A DNA stretch of 5,421 nucleotides from UBA2197 sp034370465 (GTDB lineage Bacteria > Desulfobacterota > Desulfuromonadia > Desulfuromonadales > UBA2197). The first letter of the stretch is position 1. Every line of letters begins with the position of its first letter. The notes beneath the pieces are model-generated. The model saw only the letters and a list, made by a program, of their open reading frames with translations, was not told where the DNA came from and did not search any database. The position numbers and the translations under genes are program-made. The stretch covers positions 1 through 5,421 of the forward strand of contig JAXMLA010000199.1 in NCBI GenBank assembly GCA_034370465.1, written 5' to 3'. Positions 1 to 4,491 of this stretch are shown here, one piece after another.

Positions 1-143
1 GCGAGATTGGTGCCGTGGATGGTCGAAACTTTGACCATGTCTTCGCGGATCATCGAATAAAGCAGCAGGCAACAGACGATCACAAATCCGGTCACGGCGA
101 TGGCAACCGGGATGACGGTTCTGGAGCAGATATCTTTCAACAT
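1..143 (-). CDS. N-terminal fragment of a membrane sensor protein, probable sensor histidine kinase
   Basis: Reading leftward from an ATG at 143-141 gives 47 codons with no stop before the window edge, so the gene is cut off. A GAGGT ribosome-binding site sits about 7 bases before the ATG. The visible part starts MLKDICSRTVIP, followed by one hydrophobic helix (about residues 9-30, rich in V, I, L, with CC at 24-25), then a charged segment (SMIREDMVKVS). This is the usual beginning of an inner-membrane sensor with a short cytoplasmic N-terminus, a helix and a periplasmic sensing region. It is on the same strand as the oxidoreductase operon, 88 bases after it, and a response regulator is encoded at the other end of the operon. 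That context, and resemblance to N-termini of Desulfuromonadales sensor kinases, favours a histidine kinase. No kinase domain is visible, so a chemoreceptor or other HAMP-type sensor remains possible. Confidence 0.65.
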   Translation of the reverse strand, partial: MLKDICSRTVIPVAIAVTGFVIVCCLLLYSMIREDMVKVSTIHGTNL

Positions 144-181
144 GGCAGCACCTCGTTACATCTGGAGGCAGGAAAATAGGT

Positions 182-224
182 TTCTCCCCCATCTCTTACA
201 GTTACTGTAGGAGATGGGGGAGAA
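182..224 (-). terminator. Long inverted repeat, candidate terminator or intercistronic hairpin
   Basis: The 43 bases form a palindrome centred on 203. Outer arms 182-195 and 211-224 are perfect over 14 bp, including a run of five C against five G. One mismatch (196/210) separates them from six more pairs (197-202 with 204-209). It lies 8 bases after the stop of the HybB-like gene and before the ribosome-binding site of the sensor gene. The minus-strand transcript after the stem reads ACCTATTTTCC, a weak U-tract, so full intrinsic termination is uncertain. A partial terminator or a 3'-end stabilising hairpin that lowers sensor expression relative to the operon is equally plausible. Confidence 0.5.
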
Positions 225-231
225 GAGCAGA

Positions 232-1578
232 TCAATCGGTGGTGCGATAACTTGCAACCGGCTCGGGAGAGCCCTGATACGGCTTATGAACCTGAACCGG
301 TTCGCTGACAGTCTCCGGTACTAAAACCTTTTCTTCCTTCCACTCATAAAGGATCGGCAAGCGGTAGAGGATGAAGCGGTAGGTAACGATGTAAATGGCA
401 AAGATGGTCAGGCTGATAATTACTTCCCGCCAATGCGGAATCTCCTGATAAAGGCGCCAGTTGAAGGTGATGAGCGCCGTGTTCAAGCGGTTAAGGACGA
501 TGCCGGCAACGGTGATAAACGCGCCGAGCCGGGCCAGGGAAGCACTCTTGTTGCGGATGGCCCAGGCGAAGATGGCAATCGGCAGCAGGACGCCAAAAGC
601 CATTTCAAACATGTACCACGCCCCCCAACCGGTCGCCAGATAACCCCACTCATTGTCATGGGCAATACCGATGGTCTTGATCGTGAAGTAGGTGACCAAA
701 CCCATACTCGCGCCCTTGGCCAGAGAGATGGTCAATTTGTCGAGATTGTTTTTGAATTCTTCGTCGCAACGCCAGGCCATGGTCTTGCGGGCAATGGTAC
801 TGACGGCGATGACCATGCAGAGGCCGGCAGGGATGGCCGAAACAAAGAAGAAGAGCCACTGGAACGATGCCGAATACCAAAGGGGATGAACCTTCCCCGG
901 CGCATAGGTGAAGAGCGCACCGAGTGCCCCTTGATGCAGGGTTGAAAGGATAATGCCGGCAACGGTCAGGCCGATGGTGATGTCGCGGATGAACTTTTTC
1001 GCTGCCGGCCAGCCGATCCACTCGAAGAAAGAGCTGGAGACTTCGGCGACCTGTACGGAGAGGTAGGTCGCCACATGCCACGCCACCAGAAAGAGGACCG
1101 CGGCCGGGCCGAAGGAGACGACCATCGGATAAGGGAGGCGCCAGGGCTGGCCAAGATCGACGAGCAGGTAGATGACGGCAAAGAGGTAACCGAGGAGGCC
1201 GTTGAGGAGCGCCAGCCGTTCAATCGGCTTGAAATCGTGGCGGCCGAAGATCTCGACAGTGGTACCGAGCATGAATCCTGATGCAGAGAGCGGCACCATG
1301 GCGAAGAGGCCAAAGCCGAGGAAGAGCCCCCAAGGGTAATCGTTGGAGCTGTGGGTGACCCAGCTCAAGCCGAAGAAGAAACGTCCGGCGATCAGGGGGA
1401 GACCGATGGCGAAGATCAAAGCGAGGATCCAGTTAAAGGGATTACGCACCGCCTGCACGATATATTGCTGCGGAGTCATGCCGAGCAGGAGTTTCTCCAG
1501 CAGGGACCATGGTGCGCCATCGGCAGAGCGCTTGTGGGAATCGACAACCTTCCCGTGAGTGGCCAGATGGGTTTTCAT
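232..1578 (-). CDS. HybB/NrfD-family integral membrane subunit of a quinol:cytochrome c oxidoreductase
   Basis: A 448-residue polytopic protein with about ten predicted helices (roughly 49-70, 83-106, 121-141, 154-176, 200-222, 237-262, 286-306, 319-341, 350-370, 385-407), the size and shape of HybB, the long branch of the NrfD/PsrC family. Family-like stretches include PWGLFLGFG (82-90), STLHQGALGALF (212-223) and LNRLNTAL (362-369). Proteins of this family bind menaquinone/menaquinol in the membrane and exchange electrons with a periplasmic FeS partner; they carry no heme. The start ATG overlaps the stop of the FeS gene (ATGA), and a strong GAGGAGG site precedes it, so the two are translationally coupled and their products almost certainly form one complex. 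The hydrophilic C-terminal tail (about 411-448) is rich in P, E and V. Because no hydrogenase large subunit lies in the window, a Cbc-type menaquinol:cytochrome c role is favoured over hydrogenase 2. Confidence 0.93.
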   Translation of the reverse strand: MKTHLATHGKVVDSHKRSADGAPWSLLEKLLLGMTPQQYIVQAVRNPFNWILALIFAIGLPLIAGRFFFGLSWVTHSSNDYPWGLFLGFGLFAMVPLSASGFMLGTTVEIFGRHDFKPIERLALLNGLLGYLFAVIYLLVDLGQPWRLPYPMVVSFGPAAVLFLVAWHVATYLSVQVAEVSSSFFEWIGWPAAKKFIRDITIGLTVAGIILSTLHQGALGALFTYAPGKVHPLWYSASFQWLFFFVSAIPAGLCMVIAVSTIARKTMAWRCDEEFKNNLDKLTISLAKGASMGLVTYFTIKTIGIAHDNEWGYLATGWGAWYMFEMAFGVLLPIAIFAWAIRNKSASLARLGAFITVAGIVLNRLNTALITFNWRLYQEIPHWREVIISLTIFAIYIVTYRFILYRLPILYEWKEEKVLVPETVSEPVQVHKPYQGSPEPVASYRTTD

Positions 1579-2528
1579 GATTTTTTCTCCTCCTCTTTGC
1601 GAGCTGAATGGTCGTCACCATGCTGTTCAATGTCATGTTTGCGGGTCGCCAACAGATGGAAACCGGTGAAGAGCGCCGGCCAGATCGCCAGGACCATCGG
1701 CACCGTCCCGAGAAAATCCTTGACGTTAGAGATGATCGGCTCGTTGGTCATCGTCGTATCGAAACCGATCTCCTCAAAGGGGGCCGGGGCAAGATACATC
1801 CAGCTGGTGCCGCCGACTTCATGCTCGCCATACAAGTGGTCAATGTAGCGATCCGGACGGGCCTTGATCCGTTCATGGGCAATCTCGATCAGCGATTTGC
1901 GGTGACCAAAAGTCATGACCTGTTGCGGGCAGATTTCGACACAGGCCGGCGGTAAACCGTTCTTCAAGCGGGTGTCGTAGCAGAAGATGCACTTCTTGAT
2001 CACCGGATTGGTGGCGCTGCTGTAACTGTAGGCCGGCATATTGAAGGGGCAGGCGATCATGCAGTTACGGCAACCGACGCAGATATTGGGGTTGTAGATG
2101 ACCGCGCCTTCACTGGTCTTGGTGTAGGCATTCACGAAGCACGAGGTCAGACAAGCCGGCTCGTTGCAGTGGTTGCATTGAGATTTCCGGTAAACGGGTT
2201 GCTCAGTCGCCGCCGGCTCATAACGATTAACGACGGTATATGCCTTTTCGTCGGTGCGGCGTTTCTGCCCGTTAAAGAAGGTCTGGTCAAAGACTGATGG
2301 ATCGTCAAAAGATTGCGCGGGGGGAGGCAGCTGCTGCTCACGATTGCAGGCAGCTTCGCAACTTCGACAGCCGACACAGCGCCCCAAATCGACCAAAACA
2401 CCCATGCTGTCCGGATAGCCTTCAAGCTTGGCGGATGCGAAGGCATCTGTTGTCTTGAGCGACAATGCCGTCGCGCCGGCGCCGACCAGCGTGCAGGTCA
2501 GAAATTTTCTACGGCTGATTCCACTCAT
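1575..2528 (-). CDS. HybA-like periplasmic ferredoxin subunit with four [4Fe-4S] clusters and Tat signal
   Basis: A 317-residue protein. The N-terminus has a twin-arginine signal (SRRKFL, residues 5-10) followed by a hydrophobic stretch, so the folded cluster-bearing protein is exported to the periplasm. Sixteen cysteines in four groups can bind four [4Fe-4S] clusters: C51/54/57/61, C118/121/126/130, C150/153/156/160 and C180/183/196/200. This is the DmsB/NrfC/HybA layout. A C-terminal hydrophobic segment (about 272-293) would anchor it to the membrane, as in HybA, and is followed by a charged tail rich in H, D, E and K. It should relay electrons between the HybB-like quinol subunit, with which it overlaps by 4 bp, and the multiheme cytochrome encoded just before it. 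AGGAG lies about 8 bases ahead of the ATG. All cluster cysteines are intact. The family is certain; the direction of electron flow is not. Confidence 0.94.
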   Translation of the reverse strand: MSGISRRKFLTCTLVGAGATALSLKTTDAFASAKLEGYPDSMGVLVDLGRCVGCRSCEAACNREQQLPPPAQSFDDPSVFDQTFFNGQKRRTDEKAYTVVNRYEPAATEQPVYRKSQCNHCNEPACLTSCFVNAYTKTSEGAVIYNPNICVGCRNCMIACPFNMPAYSYSSATNPVIKKCIFCYDTRLKNGLPPACVEICPQQVMTFGHRKSLIEIAHERIKARPDRYIDHLYGEHEVGGTSWMYLAPAPFEEIGFDTTMTNEPIISNVKDFLGTVPMVLAIWPALFTGFHLLATRKHDIEQHGDDHSARKEEEKKS

Positions 2529-2582
2529 TGTTCATCTCCTCACAGGGGATACAGACGGCAGTGCCGACGAAACCCGATCCAA

Positions 2583-3110
2583 TTAATGTCCTGAAGCCTT
2601 ATCCGTGGGGGCGGGAGCGTACTTGCCGGCACGGAAGAGCGCATTTCCGGCCTCCGTGCGCTGATGGCAGTCAAGGCAGCCGGTGGGGCCGCCGCTGGCT
2701 TCATGACATCCCGTGCAGCTGCGATGGTACGCCCCTTTCAGGCCGAGAAGATCACGATGGTAGCGCTTGCGATCCTCGCTGGTCGTTTTGAGATGATCGG
2801 CAGAGAAGGGGTCGGGGGCATGACAGTCACGGCAGGCAACACGCTCGCTTGTGGCGCCACTGCTGTGACAGCGCATACAGTCCGGATCCTTCGCTGACGT
2901 ACCGGTGGTGTGATGATGGCATTCGCCACAATCTCCGACCATGTCGACATGGCCGGCATGATCAAACTCTACCGGCTCGAAATCTTTGCTGAGTTGGTCA
3001 ATTCTCACCTGTGCCGGCGGCGCTGCCGCAGCCGCAGTTGCAAGTGGCGACAAACCGGCAACGCAAGCGAAGGTGGCGATGATGACCGGAATTATTATTT
3101 TGATCTTCAT
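2583..3110 (-). CDS. Periplasmic pentaheme c-type cytochrome, class III (c3/c7-like)
   Basis: A 175-residue protein with a Sec signal peptide (KIK start, hydrophobic core, probable cleavage in the alanine run near residues 26-30). The mature part has five CXXCH heme c sites at 61-65 (CGECH), 78-82 (CMRCH), 93-97 (CRDCH), 132-136 (CTGCH) and 145-149 (CLDCH). Extra histidines, such as H51, H54, H66, H67, H106, H118 and H129, can supply distal ligands, as expected for bis-histidine low-potential hemes. The FDHAGH segment before the first site is typical of cytochrome c3/c7-like folds. Classical c3 has four hemes and c7 three, so this is an expanded or unusual member. It should exchange electrons with the FeS subunit encoded 54 bases downstream and pass them to or from other periplasmic cytochromes. 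AAGGAG precedes the ATG by about 10 bases. No lipobox or second helix is visible, so it is probably soluble. Confidence 0.92.
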   Translation of the reverse strand: MKIKIIIPVIIATFACVAGLSPLATAAAAAPPAQVRIDQLSKDFEPVEFDHAGHVDMVGDCGECHHHTTGTSAKDPDCMRCHSSGATSERVACRDCHAPDPFSADHLKTTSEDRKRYHRDLLGLKGAYHRSCTGCHEASGGPTGCLDCHQRTEAGNALFRAGKYAPAPTDKASGH

Positions 3111-3144
3111 GATGGCAAGCTCTCCTTAGCAGACGAAAGAGGAG

Positions 3145-3172
3145 CACGGGCCGCCGTAATGGCGGGCCCGTG
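3145..3172 (-). other. GC-rich intercistronic hairpin before the cytochrome gene
   Basis: The arms CACGGGCC (3145-3152) and GGCCCGTG (3165-3172) pair over 8 bp. GCC (3153-3155) and GGC (3161-3163) continue the stem past a single bulged G (3164), leaving a 5-base loop. It lies between the stop of the 55-aa gene and the ribosome-binding site of the cytochrome gene. On the minus strand the bases after it are CTCCTCTTTCG, not a real U-tract, so complete termination is unlikely. An mRNA-processing or stabilising element, or a weak attenuator, fits better. Confidence 0.5.
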
Positions 3173-3192
3173 AGCAACAATCGGAGACAACG

Positions 3193-3360
3193 CTACTCCT
3201 GCTTATCCTTGTGGATATAACGATAAAAAATTGGAAAGATGATGAAAAAAGCCAGGCAAATCAGATACTCAAGTCCTTTTATGTACTGGTAGTAGTCGAC
3301 AACGGTGAAGACCTGGCTGACTTCGCCGATGGAGTTCAATAAGCTTTCCGGGTTGAACAT
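3193..3360 (-). CDS. Small single-helix membrane protein of 55 residues, function unknown
   Basis: An ATG at 3360-3358 opens 55 codons ending in TAG (3195-3193). A GGAGG ribosome-binding site lies 5-6 bases upstream, which supports translation. The product starts MFNPESLLNSIGEV, then a Tyr-rich region (VDYYQYIKGLEY, 21-32), one strongly hydrophobic helix (about 33-48, with FFIIFPIFY) and a basic tail ending HKDKQE. No cleavable signal peptide is evident. The basic C-terminus suggests it stays in the cytoplasm with the N-terminus outside. The gene lies 31 bases after the 82-aa gene and 82 bases before the cytochrome gene on the same strand, so it probably belongs to the operon. Small one-helix subunits are common in respiratory complexes, which is the likely role here by context only; I do not recognise the family. 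Confidence 0.72.
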   Translation of the reverse strand: MFNPESLLNSIGEVSQVFTVVDYYQYIKGLEYLICLAFFIIFPIFYRYIHKDKQE

Positions 3361-3391
3361 GGCATCCTCCATAACTGGGATATCGGTTTAA

Positions 3392-3640
3392 TCAGTTTCT
3401 CTTCGCGTCCGTGGCGACCGCTTTACGGTTCTCCTGAACACCGTTGACTAATCCTTTGATCATGCCGATTACCATCATGATCGTCGGGACGAGCTGTACC
3501 AGGAGGATCAGCGCCAGAAAACCGAGGAAAGCGAAGATCAGGATGCCGCTGCTGTACACGCGGGTGGTGTCGACAGCAAATGCCGGGCTGGCCAGGAGAG
3601 TGATGCAGGTGGCGGAGAGTAGGGGACGTAATGTTTTCAT
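3392..3640 (-). CDS. Small membrane protein with signal peptide, paralog of the next gene upstream
   Basis: An 82-residue protein. Residues 1-22 look like a Sec signal peptide ending SPAFA, with cleavage expected after A22. A short polar stretch (VDTTRVYSSG) is followed by a long hydrophobic helix (about 33-60, with Q49 and P52 inside) and a basic, polar C-terminus (KGLVNGVQENRKAV...). AAGGAGG lies 5 bases before the ATG. The helix aligns without gaps to that of the 84-aa protein encoded just upstream: A37, F38, L39, F41, L42, A43, I45, Q49, P52, G59 and G63 are identical, and K62 matches R61. The two genes are therefore tandem duplicates. Function is unknown; position at the head of a quinol:cytochrome oxidoreductase operon suggests an accessory or structural membrane subunit, topology periplasmic N-terminus and cytoplasmic tail. 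Confidence 0.82.
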   Translation of the reverse strand: MKTLRPLLSATCITLLASPAFAVDTTRVYSSGILIFAFLGFLALILLVQLVPTIMMVIGMIKGLVNGVQENRKAVATDAKRN

Positions 3641-3682
3641 GATAGCCTCCTTGAGCGGTTATGGTTTGGTGCTGCGCAACGT

Positions 3683-3711
3683 CCTATCGGCCTTGTTCCA
3701 GGAACGATAGG
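3683..3711 (-). other. Hairpin between the two paralogous small genes
   Basis: CCTATCG (3683-3689) and CGATAGG (3705-3711) form a 7-bp stem around a 15-base loop, and a second, competing inverted repeat GTTCC-A-GGAAC (3695-3705) lies inside it. The element is in the 89-base gap between the 84-aa and 82-aa genes. No U-tract follows it on the minus strand, so it is not a classical terminator. It may stabilise or process the message. Confidence 0.35.
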
Positions 3712-3729
3712 GCTCGAATCGACGAAGTC

Positions 3730-3984
3730 TTATTCGATGTGATCGCGGTTCGCTTCGGCAGTCGCCGAGACCTTCTTCTTGGTGCTTGCCGAGAAGATGC
3801 CGCGCAGCAGTCCGAAGAAAAGGATGAGACCCGGAATAAACTGGATTGCGATGATCGCCGCCAGAAAAGCGAGGAAGGCGATAGTAAAAAAACCCGGTCC
3901 GGATGATTCTGCTCCTGCTGCAGCGTAAGCCGTTGTCGTTCCAGCTGCTAACGCCGACAATACCTGTCCCGTGAAATTTTTCAT
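3730..3984 (-). CDS. Small membrane protein with signal peptide, first gene of the sigma-54 operon
   Basis: An 84-residue protein. The N-terminus (MKNFTGQVLSALAAG...) resembles a Sec signal peptide with an AYA cleavage site near residue 21. A short Gly/Ser-rich linker (AGAESSGPG) leads into a long hydrophobic helix (about 31-61) containing Q48 and P51, then RG and a basic tail with KKK (69-71) and a charged end. It is a paralog of the following 82-aa protein; both share the pattern AFLxFLAxIxxxQxxPx6Gxx[K/R]G. The chosen ATG (3984-3982) has a GGGGA site about 8 bases upstream and lies 44 bases after the transcription start predicted from the sigma-54 promoter, making it the first gene of the operon. 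I do not recognise a functional family. A membrane subunit or assembly role for the neighbouring oxidoreductase is an inference from context. Confidence 0.83.
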   Translation of the reverse strand: MKNFTGQVLSALAAGTTTAYAAAGAESSGPGFFTIAFLAFLAAIIAIQFIPGLILFFGLLRGIFSASTKKKVSATAEANRDHIE

Positions 3985-4011
3985 GATCTTTCCCCTTTCA
4001 TGGGTGACGAT

Positions 4012-4024
4012 ATGGCAATGCCAT
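4012..4024. repeat. 13-bp perfect palindrome at the predicted operon transcript start
   Basis: ATGGCA-A-TGCCAT is a perfect inverted repeat. It falls about +5 to +17 relative to the start site expected from the sigma-54 promoter. It could be a repressor operator or a small 5' RNA stem (four pairs, 5-base loop); chance is also possible. Confidence 0.3.
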
Positions 4025-4038
4025 TGATTTGTGATTAG

Positions 4039-4054
4039 TGCAGTCGCCGTGCCA
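4039..4054 (-). promoter_or_regulatory. Sigma-54 (RpoN) promoter of the oxidoreductase operon
   Basis: On the minus strand the sequence is TGGCACGGCGACTGCA. It matches the RpoN consensus TGGCACG-N4-TTGCA at every defined base except one (C for the first T of the -12 element), with the essential GG and GC exactly 10 bases apart. The start of transcription would be near 4028, giving a 44-base leader before the 84-aa gene. The divergently encoded protein is a sigma-54 activator, which strongly supports the site. An AT-rich block lies just upstream (4058-4108). Confidence 0.88.
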
Positions 4055-4149
4055 CTTTCATTATTAAAATTTAATTTATTATAACTTGCTGATTTTTATG
4101 TGAATTATTGGATTCTGGTCATTTATCCCATAAAAGAGACAGCGATCAG

Positions 4150-4175
4150 GAATAAACGCCATTTTCTCGTTATTC
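4150..4175. promoter_or_regulatory. Candidate upstream activator site (inverted repeat)
   Basis: GAATAA and TTATTC form 6-bp perfect arms 14 bases apart, about 122-147 bp upstream of the predicted sigma-54 start. Enhancer sites for NtrC-type activators usually lie at this distance. The arm sequence is AT-rich and could arise by chance. Confidence 0.25.
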
Positions 4176-4210
4176 AATGGAAATCATTCAACTATTCTTA
4201 ATATTACGGG

Positions 4211-4229
4211 TGTATAGAAAATTCATACA
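4211..4229. promoter_or_regulatory. Second candidate activator site (inverted repeat)
   Basis: TGTAT-N9-ATACA, with 5-bp perfect arms centred at 4220, about 190 bp upstream of the predicted sigma-54 start. Spacing suits an upstream activator site, but it does not share a sequence with the dyad at 4150-4175, so at most one may be real. Confidence 0.25.
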
Positions 4230-4331
4230 GATGAGATAATAAAAGATAACACTGTAGCTGCGGGGGAGAGGGAGGGGCTGAGTTCGACCGGCAAGGCCGC
4301 ATTGAGTTGATGGGACTCTTCCTGTTACATC

Positions 4332-4359
4332 TTGACAATCAGGAGAATAAAATTAAAAT
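4332..4359 (+). promoter_or_regulatory. Candidate sigma-70 promoter of the response regulator gene
   Basis: TTGACA (4332-4337) is a perfect -35 element, and TAAAAT (4354-4359) matches the -10 consensus at five of six bases with a 16-base spacer. Transcription would start near 4366 and leave a leader of about 125 bases before the regulator ATG. It would give constitutive housekeeping expression of the activator. Confidence 0.6.
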
Positions 4360-4424
4360 TAAGTAATTAATTTGCCCGGGATTTTTTGGATGTGGTATCT
4401 ATTAGGCCCGCCGCCGCTCCGACC

Positions 4425-4437
4425 GGTCATGTTGACC
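4425..4437. repeat. Palindrome GGTCA-TGT-TGACC in the regulator leader
   Basis: Perfect 5-bp arms around 3 bases, overlapping a GACCGGTC palindrome (4421-4428). It lies between the candidate sigma-70 promoter and the regulator start codon. It could be an operator for autoregulation; there is no independent support. Confidence 0.25.
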
Positions 4438-4491
4438 TTATCTGTGGCGTCAAGGTGTTTGCTTTTCTGCCGGAGAGGAGATTCTCGCATC

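Larger units (their letters stand above)
4055..4331. promoter_or_regulatory. AT-rich divergent control region, candidate activator-binding segment
   Basis: This stretch holds no gene. The part next to the sigma-54 promoter is very AT-rich, with a perfect ATTAAA-A-TTTAAT palindrome (4063-4075) and TTTAT-CCC-ATAAA (4122-4134), which suits DNA bending between activator sites and promoter. Two further dyads lie at 4150-4175 and 4211-4229. From about 4257 the composition turns abruptly G-rich (a purine run GGGGGAGAGGGAGGGG at 4262-4277). No clear IHF consensus was found. Confidence 0.45.

Noticed and set aside
433..945. 170-codon open frame on the plus strand inside the HybB-like gene
   Set aside because: It lies antisense to a clear membrane-protein gene, its product is charged and low in hydrophobic residues with no recognisable family, and it has no supporting context.
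1351..1848. 165-codon open frame on the plus strand across the HybA/HybB junction
   Set aside because: It is antisense to two well-supported overlapping genes and its translation shows no domain or signal.
232..2528. Assignment of the FeS and membrane genes to hydrogenase 2 (hybA, hybB)
   Set aside because: Architecture is similar, but no hydrogenase small or large subunit or maturation gene is nearby and a multiheme cytochrome is the partner, so those symbols would mislead.
3981..4001. Six-codon upstream frame (MKGERS) whose stop overlaps the ATG of the 84-aa gene as ATGA
   Set aside because: It has no ribosome-binding site of its own, and its codons coincide with the purine-rich binding site of the real gene, so it is probably chance.
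4055..4260. IHF-binding site between promoter and activator sites
   Set aside because: Candidates such as those near 4182 and 4023 miss two or more consensus bases or lie downstream of the promoter.
4303..4365. Short plus-strand frame (18 codons) across the regulator promoter
   Set aside because: It overlaps the -35 and -10 elements, has no ribosome-binding site and shows no feature beyond an AT-driven Lys/Ile end.
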